The notes under the pieces: generated by a model | The model's database searches: none | Told to the model about the DNA's origin: nothing | The model's input: the letters and a program-made list of their open reading frames with translations, nothing else | Assembly (NCBI GenBank): GCA_031771865.1 | Contig: JASISA010000001.1 | Coordinates: 1,612,001-1,676,000 of the forward strand | Length of the DNA stretch: 64,000 nucleotides | Direction: 5' to 3' | Source: Nothophaeocryptopus gaeumannii | Lineage: Eukaryota; Ascomycota; Dothideomycetes; Mycosphaerellales; Mycosphaerellaceae | Made by a program: the position numbers and the translations under genes | Shown here: one piece after another, positions 43,029 to 54,485 of the stretch | Layout: each line of letters opens with the position of its first letter | Position numbering within the stretch: the stretch's first letter is position 1

Positions 43029-45033
43029 CTAGTACGTCGTACCATCTGCGCGCACACCATGCTTCGTCTTACTCTTCGGCGAGTTACCCTGGTGCGAATC
43101 AACCCTCCCGATCTTCGCATGGCTATGACCAGCATGGTCATGATCCATTCCATCTCCCTCTTCCTCACCATCGTCCCAGTCAGGGAAGCCATCATCGAAT
43201 AGATCATTCAGCTCCTGCTCCTTCGCAGCCCTCTCCTCAGGACTCCCAGCATTTGGCCCTTCACCTCTACACATAACCCCCTCCCACTTCTTCCACTCCT
43301 CATCATTCACCAGACACTCATCCAACACCTTTTCAATCCCCGCTGTATCCAATTTCTCGCCGATAAACACCAATTCCTGTCTTCGATCGCCATATTTCCC
43401 TCCCGCCTGCAGGTCATGCTGCACAAGCTCGTCGATTTCTTTTGTCCCGGTCTGATATTCTTCTGCGGGGATCGTGCAGAACCAAGGTCGGCCGCCGGAG
43501 AGGGTTAGCATTGCCCCGGCTTGGGACCATTCGCCTGCGCGGGAAGGGCGCGTTGCAAGCCAGTATTCGCCTTTGGAGCGGAAGAGTTTTGAGAAGAGGG
43601 GATGGGTGCGTTTGGTTTCGAGGACGATTTTGGGGTCGGGGATGTCGAGGGGGTCTTCCTCGTCTTCGTCGACGGACATGGAGTCATCTTCGGGCTCTGA
43701 GTCTTCGGCGTCGTCTTCCATATCTTCGTCTTCGTCCTCTTCCATTTCGTCGATGGGGTGTTGAAGGATGAACTTGTCGTGGAGGAGGGCGAAGAGGCGG
43801 CGCGGATGGAATGGTCTTCTGCGGACGTAGACGAAGTTTCGGACGTTGTATTCTTCTGTTTCGGGTTTGGGCGTGACCTGGACCAAAATTAGCATCCGAC
43901 AAGCATTACTGGATCGCAGACCGTCGGATTTACCATCTTCTTCCCATTGACTTCCCGGATCGTCATCTCATGCAAATCTTGCAACCATCCATATCCAGTC
44001 TGAGCTACCTCCTGCAGAAACATGTCAGCATTCTCTCAACTCCCCATCATCAGCAACACAACTCACCAAACTGAACATGCCCGTATTCACAATCTCCTTC
44101 ACATCAATCCGACTATAACTACTCTCCAGAATCTTCGCCCGATGATTCAATTTCCGAATCAGAGCCTTGACGCGCTCCAGAGTCTTCTTGTTCACCATAT
44201 CGACCTTATTCAGCACAATCACATCTGCGAACTCGATCTGGTCGACCATCAAATCTGACACAGTCCGCTCATCTTCCTTCGTCACATCGTTTCGACGTGC
44301 GGACAGAAGGTCGGTTGTCTCGAAATCGTGGAATATAGTGAACGTGTCGATGACCTAAACAATCCATCAGTAGGAAGTTGTCCGTGTGTTGAGATGACGA
44401 CTTACTGTACATGTCGTATCCAACTTCGCAAACTTATCCAACCCGCCTGCTTCCTTCAACCTCTTCAACGTAGCCAACGTATCAGCATCCAATCCCTCAA
44501 CACCTCCCGTATCACCTAGCTGGCTGATCTGCTCGGCGAGTCTGGAGTCGAAAGTCTCAGCAACTTGTTCAGGCTCAGAGATACCTGAGCTTTCGACGAT
44601 TATGTAGTCGAATTCAGCTAATTCTGAGAGGCGGACGAGTTCTTCGAGCAAATCGCCACGGAGCGTGCAGCAGATACATCCATTCTGGAGAGCGATGACT
44701 TTTTCTTGGGTCTGAGTTAGTCGGTGCGTGTTGCGGATTAGGTTTGCGTCGACGTTGACACTACGTCAAGTGTTAGCCAAGGGCAATGCAGGATGGATGA
44801 GGTTGGAAGTTGAGGTGTGGAATGGCTTACGCTCCGATGTCATTGACAATGACTGCGATGCGGAGACCATGATTACTGCGAAGGATATGTTGCAGGAGTG
44901 TCGTCTTTCCTGAACCCAGGAAGCCCGAGAGAAGAGTGACGGGTAATGCTTTGATGGGTGTTGATGGTTTCTTGGGAGCGGCTTTGCCCTTGACGGCGCC
45001 GTTTGACTTGGATATTGACTTTGCCTTCGCCAT
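43029..45033 (-). CDS. CobW/COG0523 GTPase, zinc-chaperone-like
   Basis: G3E-family GTPase related to CBWD/ZNG1 zinc metallochaperones. Five exons: 44831-45033, 44406-44760, 44067-44354, 43934-44011 and 43029-43877, with introns of 70, 51, 55 and 56 nt; all junctions keep frame and give 590 residues. P-loop SGFLGSGKTTLLQH (36-49), intrinsic metal motif NGCICCTLRGDL (Cys 96, 98, 99), ESSGISEP, and the guanine-specifying NKVD (235-238) are all intact. The C-terminal CobW_C part holds RNFVYVRRRPFHPRRLF and GEYWLATRPSRAGEWSQAG, split by a long Asp/Glu-rich insert. The C-terminus is His/Asp-rich (DGMDHDHAGHSHAK), a likely metal-binding tail. Confidence 0.95.
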
Positions 45034-45494
45034 CTTTGCAATCGCAATCCAACACTAGGATTCAGGAATGTTTCTGTGTGTGCGTTCTGATGTTGTCCTG
45101 GACGCTATCAATATATACAGGCTTATTAAAGCTCGCAGCGAGATTGGCTGTTGGACACCTGAATGGCTTCGGACTGTGATGGCCAGCCAATCGACATCAG
45201 GAAATCGATAAGCACAGACAAGGCTACCCACGGCAAGACAAACTTGAGGCATGGACCGCGGGTGTCAATGGCCATTTGGATGGCGTGGCCGCGAAAATTC
45301 TGCGATTGCGGTCAGTCGGTTGCAGGTTTGATGCAGGCGTGACCCTCGAGCTTGAACGACTTAATAAACGACGCCGGTATTGATTATTCGGTCGCTCACG
45401 ATGTGGAGTGAGAGCTTGATATTTTGCTTCGCTGCGATTGAAACGCTTTTTGTGCTAGTATAACCAAGATGGGTGTCTGTTGTACTCGCTTGGA
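45034..45494. other. Short intergenic region, no gene seen
   Basis: About 460 bases between the CobW start and the permease stop. Only short frames without family resemblance. Confidence 0.5.
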
Positions 45495-47192
45495 TCAGCT
45501 TAACTTGACCCTCTTGTAAACAGCGACAGAGGTCCCGTCCTGCAGCTTCTCGTGCACTGGCTCCAATCGATACCTGCCGATCGCTGGCAGTATCTTCACC
45601 CAGGTTAACCACCAAAGCGCGCCTCCGACCAATACAGCAATGCCAACAACATAAGGCAGGTAGTATGCGATGTCGGTAAAGTCTCCCTTGCCTCCAGGTG
45701 GTCTTAGGAATGGCGCGACCATCAAGAAAACCTGAGCGCATAGATAGAATGCTGCCACTGGAATCCAGCATCGAAAAGGGCGAGTAAGACTCGGTTCTGC
45801 GTATCGTAACCAGAAGAATCCGCAAACCACGAAGAAATTGATAACGCTTCCAGGATATCCTTCAACATCCAGGATGAAGTTGTAGGCATCTCCAAATGGT
45901 ACTGCGACAATCACGATGAAAGATGGGATCCAGTGGAGGAAGAGACCCGCCGACGGAGAGCCAAAGGGCCAGTTTGACGCCCAGAACTCTGGGAAAGGCA
46001 GTACACCTTCTTTGGCCAGTTCCTGGTTTACACGCGCTTGCGCGAATGTGACAGTCATGACATTACCGAAGGCCGATATGGCGATGAGCACACTGATTGC
46101 CTTCTTTCCGGCTGCACCGAAGACCTTATCCATGAAAAGCGAGGCCACAGTCACTCCACTTGCTGCCACTTCCTCGGGTGTGGCAGCGGCGAAATAAGCG
46201 ACGTTAGCGAGCATGTAGAAGACTCCGCAGATTCCCAGACCCAATGGACCGGCAATCTTCAGCGTTCGGACAGGATTGCGGACCTCGTTGAGAACATACG
46301 CAGCATTTGTGTAGCCGGCGTAGCTGTTCAGACACTTGAAAAGTGCGACTGCCCAGTAGTATCCGCTGTTGCTGGTCCCAGCGAATGAATTGCGGAAGCT
46401 CGCTCGTGGATCCTGGATTCTGGTTCCACCTCCAAGGACAGCCCAGCCAGTGACAACAATGAATGTCAAGGTGAAAAACTTGATGACACCAATGCCGTTC
46501 ATAAAGCGCACACCAAAGTTTGGGATGAAAGCGTGCAGGCTGCAGATGAAAGTGACCACGGCAATGGCCACTCCGCGTTTCTCCCACTCGGATGCGGTTT
46601 GTCCTGCTGCAGCAAAGACCTGCAAGTTTGTCAGAGTTGGTCGGGATGAAGGAGATTACCACTTACGTATTGAGTAAAGACAATGCACCCTGAAGCTGTA
46701 AACCCCAGAAGTACGATCTGGAAGGCGAAGACGGTGGTGGCCAAGAGCTTCGGCCGCTTGTATGCTGCCTCCAAATAGACCTTCTCTCCTCCAGATCTAG
46801 GGATCATGCAGCCTAGCTCGAGCCAGATGAAGAGGCCTGAGAAGGCGATGGCCAGTCCGAGAAGCCAGAGCATCATAGCAGCCCCGACACTGCCTACTTC
46901 TTCCGTAATTGAAGACGGCGTGGAGAAGATACCAGTTCCGATGATTCTGCCGATGCTGTTGTCTTGATCAACACCCACGCTCCAGCTGGCAATGCGCTTT
47001 CTCAACTCACATGAGGAAAGTCGTGGAGAAGAGACCTAAGTGCCTTCCTAGCCCACCAGCCTCTGCTTCTCCGGGAGCCAGCTCCCCGACTGGTGGCTCA
47101 GAGAGACTCCCACGATGGTCGACATCTGAGCTATCGCTTTGCTGGACAGTCTTTTCCGATGTAAATGCGTTCTTCCATGGTATCAATGGCAT
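45495..47192 (-). CDS. APC-superfamily amino-acid permease, methionine-permease-like
   Basis: Plasma-membrane amino-acid/proton symporter of the LAT-like fungal group (MUP1/MUP3 relatives). Exons 47011-47192, 46667-46955 and 45495-46619 with introns of 55 and 47 nt give 531 residues and about 12 membrane spans. Splicing restores FLIIGRIIGTGIFSTPSSI, the TM1 substrate loop; the unspliced sequence would break in it. Other family pieces: WLELGCMIPRSGGEKVYLE, GYTNAAYVLNEVRNPVRTLK and LFLHWIPSFIVIV. The N-terminal tail is hydrophilic with possible ubiquitylation lysines (KNAFTSEK). Substrate specificity for methionine is inference from group resemblance. Confidence 0.9.
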
Positions 47193-47853
47193 CTCCGCTG
47201 GCTTGCGGCGCGACTGTGTAGGATGATGACGGTGTCAGTGGTGAAGAGGTCTCTTCGCTCAAAGAGCGGCTCAGCATGATATGTAGTCTGCTCATCGGCG
47301 TCGGTGGAATATCCTGCTTGTCGATCATCGGGTCCTACGAATGCAAAGCTTGGACATTCAAGCAAAAAGGCTTAGCCAGAGTCAAGATACAGGGTAGTGG
47401 CAACTATTGGCGAATCGAACAGCTTATGATTTGGCGACTGTGTCTCAAGCGATAAGCAAGGAGAGTGTTGGCCTATCGTGTGGAGAAATGGCGTGCTCGT
47501 GGGATTCGTACGCTCATTTTTGATAGATTTGTGCCGATCGCCTCTTCACGGTTCAAGGAACAGCTGTCGTGGCCTTGCATACAGAGGGCCTTTAGAATGT
47601 CCATCGAGACTTGCAAACATTGAAGTTTGGCTCGTCGTTGATGAAATCGCATGCCTTCAGTCTTCACCTGCGGCTTTTCGAGATGCGACAGTTCATATGT
47701 CTTGGCAATCGGCGGTCGGGCCGGTGCGGGCGGGCAACTCATGCGTCGAGAATGAGAAACATACAGAGAAGTGGCCAGCCGCATCGCAAACGTCGCTCGT
47801 TCCGGCGCGAAGGCGTCTCCTTACCCCGGTTGACGAGTGATTGCTGTGTTCAC
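47193..47853. other. Intergenic, 660 bases, no supported gene
   Basis: Contains frames of up to 130 codons on both strands (47478-47840 plus, 47473-47784 minus), mutually overlapping and with no resemblance to known proteins. It should hold the permease promoter and the GCP5 3' end. Confidence 0.45.
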
Positions 47854-50322
47854 TCAATAAATGCTCCACTCAAGTCGCTCTGCCAGCATTTCCAGAGCAG
47901 GTTCTCTGCCAGCACGACTCACGCCACGAATGCCAGCGATGAAGAACGTGACGTTCTCAGAGAACCTCGTCTGCAGGGGACTGATTGCAGTCGCATTTGG
48001 AATGACTGACAGCGCTTCCGACAGCTCCAGAATAGCAGTGGAAGCTGCTCTGACGGGTTTCAGGTTTAAGGATAAAAGCAAGCTGGTCTGTAAACGTCGT
48101 TCATATTCAGACCAGACCTGTACCATTGCATCAATGTCGGACGCAGATTGCATGGCCTTCCGCATTTCCTTATGAATATCATGCGTAGTCGTGGTGACAT
48201 GCGTGTGTATGATCCCGATGAAGTTCAGCAGTCGTTGACGCAGAGGGAGTGCCGGAGACGATCGAGAATGGTGAGAGCGGAGATCGAAGAAGCTCTCGCT
48301 CAACAAGCGGTTTGCGTGATGAAGCTGAAGCTGGAAGGCGAAAGCTTTTCCGAGTGTGTCTGACGTACGACAGCCCGTGATGTTCTGAATGGGCCATGAG
48401 AAGATGTATTCGAGACTCACGGTGCTCAACTTGTAAGTCGTGGAAGTCGAGACTGATGCGCTCTGTTCTTGCTCGGGAATTCTGATCGAGAGGCACTCAG
48501 CCTCGACTGCGTGTGCCGTTCCAAGCGTACTATGAGCGAGCTCAGTGAGTATGAATTGATCCTGCCAAGTTGTTGACCCACTCGCGGACTTGATGCGATC
48601 AATGAGCGTTTCTGCAAATGCACTGAACATCGTGCCGTCCTTCGAAAAGTAAATGAAAGGCACTGCCGCCAGGAGATGCAACAGACCATGCTCGTTCCAT
48701 AACGCAGACCGCAGCAGGGGAGTGCAGTCAGTGCCCAGCTCGTTCAGCCAGAGTTCGAAACGAGTATTCAAGACTTCTGCGAATGATGCCAAGCCATTCT
48801 CCTGCAGCTGCGGGAGTAGATTGTCGAAGTCTGGCCCTGCACAATCAAGTCCAGTGTTTGTAAAACCCTCGTAGTCAGCCTCCTGGTCCAAGCGGGACAA
48901 GAAGAACCTGCTTTTACCAAGAGCGAAAAGCCGGTTGCCAATGCTCTGCATGCATTTTGGCACAAAAGGCGTGCCATCGGATCTCTTGATGAGCTGGAAA
49001 CGGTCACGCCAGATGCTGCCAGGTTCACAAGATTCGTCTGCATCGTTGATGAAAGCGGCTTCATGGCTGCGCGGATCCTTTGCACCTGTTTTCGCCCAAA
49101 AATTGGCTGGACGAAGGTAGGCGCTGAGGCCGGCGAGGAAGGCGTCGATCAGGGCTCCGTATGCTTTTCCACTGTCCGCCATCTGTGCTACACATGCCTC
49201 TTCGTATAGAGTGTCGAGCAAGGTCAGTCGCCCGCTTTCACCGGTAGAGAACGACGAAATTTGGACAATTGATGAAATATGGACCAGTGGTGTCGCCAGC
49301 AATTGAACCTGTGTCTGAACATCAATCATGCTTACCGGCGTGTCTGTTGACGGGGTGAGAAGCTGCTGCTCGATGCGGCCGAGATCGCAAGCGAATGAAG
49401 TCAACAATCTCTGTACAGACCCTTGAATGGCTCGTAGGTGCACTAGCGGTTGCGGAGTCCTAGTCCAGGATCGGAGGAAGTTCAGCGCAGAACCTGTTCT
49501 TGCGCATGTCTGGAGAGCGTCCAGAAGGCCGGCTTTACTGGCGGTCGCTAGTGCAGCGTGGATCGGAAGTGTTACCCTGCCCGAAGAGATGTTTGTATCG
49601 AAAAGGTCTGTGGGCAGTCCGTGGAGCATTGAAAGCATTTGTCGAATGGCACTCAGCTCGGATACGACGGTACTGGTCTTAGAACTCCTTGCCGCAGTCC
49701 ATGCTTCCCGAGAGTTCTTGAGATCCGAAAGAGGGTCCGCGTTCGGCTGGAATAGATACAATCTGGCGACAGATGCCGGGTCATCTTGACTGACAGATGT
49801 GAGGTCGGTCGAGTTGGTGAGATCAGAGCCGTCGCCATGCTCGAGCTCACTGCCAAACTCGTTGCCACTAGAGTGGTAGCCGCGGTCGATATCTTCCCAG
49901 ATGTCAGGCTCCTCGATAGGGTCGTCGGCAAGGAGTTCTTCCCAAGTCAGTCGTGGGCGTAGGTCTTCAGACCGGATCGTCTTTCCAAGAAAATCCGCAG
50001 ATGTCTTCTCGGCGGGCCGATCTGAGAGCTCGAGCAGCAAAGCAAGGATATCCGGCACCCATTTTGACCTGGCTGGCAGTTCGTCGATACGAGCGCTCAG
50101 CGCGTCTGAAAGATGGTCTCTGTTCAGAACAGAGAACTTCTCTACCAATCCGTCCAGCTTGTCCTTGACGGCGAACTGATTCGTCCGGGCATAGCTTTGG
50201 TCCCTGGTACCTTTCAATGCCTGGCCTTTCAGTGCCCGAAACGCCCTTTCATCAACGCTCCGGCCGGTGAGCGATTTGACCAGCCCCTCGGCGAGGCGGT
50301 CGAGTGTTGCTGCGTGTGCCAT
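47854..50322 (-). CDS. Gamma-tubulin complex component, GCP5-like
   Basis: Spc97/Spc98 (GCP) family protein of the gamma-tubulin ring complex, acting at spindle-pole bodies and microtubule-organising centres. A single exon encodes 822 residues from MAHAATLDRLAEGLVKSL. GCP5-like traits are the N-terminal region with LTWEELLADDPIEEPDIWED and the acidic spacer before the GRIP1 part (SELSAIRQMLSMLHGLPTDLF, then FLRSWTRTPQPLVHLRAIQG). The C-terminal GRIP2 part has YIFSWPIQNITGC, SSPALPLRQRLLNFIGIIHTH, and the ending LAERLEWSIY. GCP5 homologues exist in S. pombe (Mod21) and many filamentous fungi but not in S. cerevisiae. Confidence that it is a GCP is high; the 5-versus-6 assignment is moderate. 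Confidence 0.85.
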   Translation of the reverse strand: MAHAATLDRLAEGLVKSLTGRSVDERAFRALKGQALKGTRDQSYARTNQFAVKDKLDGLVEKFSVLNRDHLSDALSARIDELPARSKWVPDILALLLELSDRPAEKTSADFLGKTIRSEDLRPRLTWEELLADDPIEEPDIWEDIDRGYHSSGNEFGSELEHGDGSDLTNSTDLTSVSQDDPASVARLYLFQPNADPLSDLKNSREAWTAARSSKTSTVVSELSAIRQMLSMLHGLPTDLFDTNISSGRVTLPIHAALATASKAGLLDALQTCARTGSALNFLRSWTRTPQPLVHLRAIQGSVQRLLTSFACDLGRIEQQLLTPSTDTPVSMIDVQTQVQLLATPLVHISSIVQISSFSTGESGRLTLLDTLYEEACVAQMADSGKAYGALIDAFLAGLSAYLRPANFWAKTGAKDPRSHEAAFINDADESCEPGSIWRDRFQLIKRSDGTPFVPKCMQSIGNRLFALGKSRFFLSRLDQEADYEGFTNTGLDCAGPDFDNLLPQLQENGLASFAEVLNTRFELWLNELGTDCTPLLRSALWNEHGLLHLLAAVPFIYFSKDGTMFSAFAETLIDRIKSASGSTTWQDQFILTELAHSTLGTAHAVEAECLSIRIPEQEQSASVSTSTTYKLSTVSLEYIFSWPIQNITGCRTSDTLGKAFAFQLQLHHANRLLSESFFDLRSHHSRSSPALPLRQRLLNFIGIIHTHVTTTTHDIHKEMRKAMQSASDIDAMVQVWSEYERRLQTSLLLSLNLKPVRAASTAILELSEALSVIPNATAISPLQTRFSENVTFFIAGIRGVSRAGREPALEMLAERLEWSIY

Positions 50323-50718
50323 GGCTCAAGAGGGTCGGTCATATTGTGTGTGTCACATGTCGTGAAGTGAAGTGAAGTCAAGTCGTCTTTGACGCGAGCG
50401 CGAAGACGTTTGGATTACTACCTCCTAGCTACGGCAGGCAGGTCAGGCCAGGCCAGAAGCAGCCCAAGGCGTTGGTCAGAAAGATGCAGGCACAGGTGGC
50501 AGGGTCTCTTCCGGAAGGCATTCCCGACACTCCGCAAACATGATCCCTGTCCAAGGAGGCTCTGTGGTTGGCCTTGGCGACGGCGATTACGACGATTTGT
50601 ACACCAGAAATAACATCCACATCCACATACATGTCTGGAACAACGCATGGATGAAAAGGCGCGCATTGCGGAATCGTATGACAACAAGAACACACGCAAG
50701 ACGGACAGGCCAACCAAG

Positions 50719-51971
50719 ATGGCTATGCCCAAGCCAATCCGCATGCTGGCGATAGCCACCATGCTGCTGTTCGTCTTCTTACTCTATCAGATCATGCGAA
50801 GTCCGCATGTCGTGACAGCGCCGGGAGGAAGAGAGAAATCGAACGACATGCTCAGAGATCCGAACTTGGATTGTACGAATCAAGCTTCTCAAGGGATTCG
50901 GAAGTGAAGGCTGACCAGATACTAGCAACGGACGAGCCTCCCGAACCGCTGCATCGAGTAAACGGGAAGAACTACGACCCCGACAACCCACAGTCCAATC
51001 GCATAAATGCCACGATTCTATCCCTGGTACGAAACAGCGAGTTGGAGCAGATTGTGGGGAGTATGCAAGATCTGGAGCGAACATGGAATCACAAGTTCAA
51101 CTATCCATGGACCTTCTTCAACGATGAGCCTTTCACTGAAGAGTTCAAGAGGGCGACGCAGGCAAACACCAAGGCAAAGTGCAACTACGAGCTAATACCG
51201 AAAGACCACTGGCAAATCCCGTCCTGGATCAACATGGACTTGATGGCGGAGAGCGCGAAGATGATGGAAGAGGAGAATATTCAATATGCGAGCATGAAGT
51301 CATACCACCAGATGTGTCGATGGAATAGCGGATTGTTCTACAAACATCCAGCATTGCAGAATGTGCAATACTACTGGCGCGTGGAACCGCACGTTAACTT
51401 CTTCTGCGACGTTGACTACGATGTCTTCCGATACATGCAGGACCACAACAAGACATACGGCTTCACCATCAACATCTACGACTCGCCGCTGTCCATAAAG
51501 ACGTTGTGGCCGGAGACGATCAAGTTCCTCGCAGGCAACAACAAGTACTTGTCTCCAAACAACGCCATGAACTGGCTCACGGACAAAGAGCGCAGGCCGG
51601 AGCACAACAAGATCGCCAACGGATACTCGACATGCCACTTTTGGTCCAATTTTGAGATCGCCGATATGAACTTCTGGAGATCACCCGCATATGAAGCTTA
51701 CTTCGAGCACCTGGACCGTGCAGGAGGCTTCTTCTACGAACGCTGGGGAGATGCGCCTGTGCATTCGATCGCACTGGGACTTTTTGAAGATGTCAACAAG
51801 GTGCACTGGTTCAAAGACATCGGATATCGACACATCCCATTCTTCAACTGTCCGAACTCGCCCAAGTGTAAGAAGTGCCAAGCTGGCAAGTTCTACGATG
51901 GAGAGCCGTTCTTGCAGAAAGAGGACTGCAGGCCCAATTGGTTTAAATTTGTTGGCAACGAGTGGGCATAA
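50719..51971 (+). CDS. KRE2/MNT1 family (GT15) alpha-1,2-mannosyltransferase
   Basis: Golgi enzyme that adds alpha-1,2-mannose from GDP-mannose to O- and N-linked glycans of cell-wall proteins. Two exons (50719-50872 and 50926-51971) with a 53-nt GTACGA...TAG intron give 399 residues. It is a type II membrane protein: short cytosolic tail MAMPKPIR, then the anchor MLAIATMLLFVFLLYQIM. An in-frame ATG at 50647 would lengthen the tail by 24 residues. The catalytic domain shows RVEPHVNFFCDVDYDVF (about 200-216) and YSTCHFWSNFEIADMNFWRS (about 284-303, with the family's conserved Glu), then FFYERWGDAPVHSIALGLF and the C-terminal cysteine cluster CPNSPKCKKC. All look intact. Confidence 0.95.
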
Positions 51972-52340
51972 ACTTGCCTGCGAGACCGACCGATCGGCCG
52001 ATATTTGATTGGTGGAAGCATTCCCACGTTAGCGCAAGGCGCCTGGAGTTTTGATGTCAAGCGAAGGATGCAGGCGGCACTCAGTGGCCCCACTTGTCAA
52101 GTGCATTGTATAAATAACTACAGAGAAGAGACAGAATACTGACGACTTCACGACTTAAAGACCTGCCCAGAAATCGAGCCGATGTCACACAAGCGGTCTC
52201 CCTTGCTTCGAAGTCCAACAACCGGTGAAACTGGCGCCTGGGGCACGAAGCAAGAGGTTCAGAGCCAGGTCTGTCTTCTTGCCCTCCCAAGATCTTCACT
52301 TCACCTGAAACAAATTTTCCCGACGCAGAAACAGGAAGTC
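51972..52340. other. Short intergenic region before the first family copy
   Basis: About 370 bases; plus-strand frame is open upstream of 52341 but has no conserved features. Nothing further seen. Confidence 0.45.
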
Positions 52341-53439
52341 ATGCCGCGCAAAACGAAGACGGAAGCAACGTCGCCTGGTGACGGAGAATCGAAGCTCGAG
52401 ATGAAAATGGAGGAATGTGACTTATACGTCGAAGTGAGGTCCATTCAGGAGCGCTACAACATGTACACAGAATTTCTCGGCGGGGGACCACATTTCAGCA
52501 ATCAAGAGGCAGCCATTGAGGCAGTCCAAGTGGCTAAAAGGAACTATAACGACACGTTGAAGGCCTTTCAGGAGGCGATCAACCAGCTTGACGGAGCGGT
52601 TCATTCGTTTGATGCCACGGTGGCACAAGGCGCAAACGAGAAATGGTATCGGAACATCCCAGACCTGACAAGTGAGTTCATTAAGCGGCGAGCAACGAGT
52701 CAGAGCTAACACCTTGGTCTTAGTCTACACTGTAGACAAGCTGGAACCAATGCTCAACCCGCATACACTCACAGCAGAAGCATACTACATACCCGTCAAA
52801 GATGTGCGTGACTACCTGGTGTACCTCCTCGAAATGCTCCCTCGCGCGCTAGAAGCGAAGAAACCTCGTAACGAGTACCACAATCATGCATTCGGAACCA
52901 ATCTCGCAGTCATCTTACACAACTTATCAGTCAATGGAGATTGAAACGTCGCCATACAGCTCGCGGTCATGTATACGACAGTCGTCTGTGCGAGCGGTCG
53001 CGCGTCTTCCTCCACCGGTGGCAGATTCCGAGGCCGCACAGAACGAAGGGGTTCTCCAAATGGAAAGAACGTTTCGGACAGTATTATTACTACTTCTTTT
53101 CATACCCTCGCTTTCTGGTCCATCGAGTCGGCTATCCAAGAGGGTGAACAAGCCGGTCAAATCATTGATGATAGCTGGGACTTTGTGTCTGCTTGGCGAG
53201 AAATTTGGACTCATTGGACAGGGCTGCCTAATCCACGCCAGTTGGACCTGAGGGATGGAGCTAGGCTGTTGAGGATGCCCTGCGCTAAGGCGAGAGAACA
53301 GATCGAGAGAAGATGTCGATTGGCAATGTCTGGCGTTTACGTGCCTGAGGAGCTGGTTGAGCTTGTTGTGGAGAATGTTGTTGTTGCTGAAGAGTGTGAG
53401 CTGGATGAGGCATACATGTCTGCTAAAACGAGTCGCTGA
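52341..53439 (+). pseudogene. Copy A of an unrecognised two-copy family, with an in-frame stop
   Basis: Exon 1 (52341-52671) and exon 2 (52724-53439) join through a clean 52-nt intron (GTGAGT, GCTAAC branch, CTTAG). The combined frame is 349 codons, but codon TGA at 52942-52944 interrupts it. Its frame resumes immediately and matches copy B (55211-56233) on both sides of the stop without a gap: WYRNIPDLT versus WYRNLDDIT, NEYHNHAFG versus HEYIGRSFA, SAWREIWTHWTGLP versus SAWRELVCAWQELP, and VPEELVELVVENVVVAEE versus LPAELVDLIFEYAMLVEE. If translated to the stop the product has 183 residues. There is no signal peptide; the N-terminal half is helical. Function unknown. A 51-nt alternative intron (52909-52959) would remove the stop but has a weak donor and would delete matched sequence. 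Confidence 0.65.
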
Positions 53440-53927
53440 ACAGCTACTGGGGGTTGGTATGGACGGGACAAAGCGCCGCGGATTCGGCTGTTGTGTTGCC
53501 GCGGACTCAACAACCCTCTTGAATTGAAGAAGCGAGGGAAGTACAAACTTCGATGTGACAGGATCTTACCGATTGTACCTTGTCCGACAGAAGGTGTCAC
53601 GGCTGGAACGGACCAAACGTAATCTCGCCCTCGTTCCCGAATCCCTGCAGGAGTTCTCTGTTGGTCGAAAGCGGAGAAGAGGCAACCAACGTTGACATGG
53701 GTTATGGTGGTCAAAGTCTAAAGAGCATTTAGAGGCACAATACTGATAGTGACCACTCAACAGGCCTGTCCATGACGAAGTACGCTGTTGCGCGAGAAGG
53801 ACCGAGGTGCGGAGGTGTTGTTCTTGTTCGACTTCTTTTCTGCCACCACATCCACACCCACCGCATCGTCTTGTACCAAAGGAAGCCTCGATACATCACA
53901 AGAGAGAACATCATAGCCGACCTCACG
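53440..53927. other. Intergenic, about 490 bases
   Basis: 3' flank of copy A and promoter of the HsbA-like gene. Minus-strand frames here look like antisense openings. The plus-strand frame upstream of 53928 is open but adds a non-conserved leader, so it is not included in the next gene. Confidence 0.45.
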
Positions 53928-54485
53928 ATGCGGCTCCACCTCCCGCTTCTGTTCCTCTCTCCGCTCCTCCCCTCCCTCGCAACCGCACAACAATCCGGCG
54001 CGCAAGCCATCATAGCCGGCCTCAACCAAACCCTTTTGGAAGGCGTGCAACTCCTAACCCTCCTCCAACCCTTCGACGGCAACCCCAGCACAGGCGCTCT
54101 CGACGCTCTCAAGATCGAAGAACAGACATACCAGGTGCAAAAAGCTCTCCAAGCTACGCAAGCCGCCGCTGCCGCGTCCGCCAACCTCAGCGACTCTGAT
54201 TCCCTCGCAGTAGCTTCGAGTGTGATCGGGCTAGTGGAGCCAATCAAGCTCCTGCTAGGCACGATTAGAGACAAGAAACCGGCATTTCAGAAGGTCGTAA
54301 TTGGGTTATTTGATGTTACGGGATTAGTCAGGGACTTGTTGGAGAAGACGAAGACTGTCACGTTGGCTTTGGGGAGGACGGTTGCGAGTAAGCTGGGGAG
54401 TGGGGTTAGGGACGCTGCACCTAAGTTGTTGGAGGAGATTGAGGATGATTTTGATGATGCTATAAGCGCTTTTAGTGTGGATTGA
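53928..54485 (+). CDS. Secreted HsbA-like (hydrophobic surface binding protein A) protein
   Basis: A 185-residue secreted protein, single exon. Signal peptide MRLHLPLLFLSPLLPSLATAQ, then an all-helical Ala/Leu/Gln-rich domain (AIIAGLNQTLLEGVQLLTLL, YQVQKALQATQAAAAASANL, SSVIGLVEPIKLLLGTIRDK, VVIGLFDVTGLVRDLLEKTK). Length, lack of cysteine in the mature part and helix pattern match the HsbA/cell-wall mannoprotein-1 family. In Aspergillus, HsbA binds hydrophobic surfaces and recruits cutinase-type enzymes; the wider family includes lipid-binding mannoproteins. The start chosen is the ATG directly before the signal peptide, 52 codons inside the open frame. An acidic C-terminus (EEIEDDFDDA) is notable. 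Confidence 0.85.
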   Translation: MRLHLPLLFLSPLLPSLATAQQSGAQAIIAGLNQTLLEGVQLLTLLQPFDGNPSTGALDALKIEEQTYQVQKALQATQAAAAASANLSDSDSLAVASSVIGLVEPIKLLLGTIRDKKPAFQKVVIGLFDVTGLVRDLLEKTKTVTLALGRTVASKLGSGVRDAAPKLLEEIEDDFDDAISAFSVD

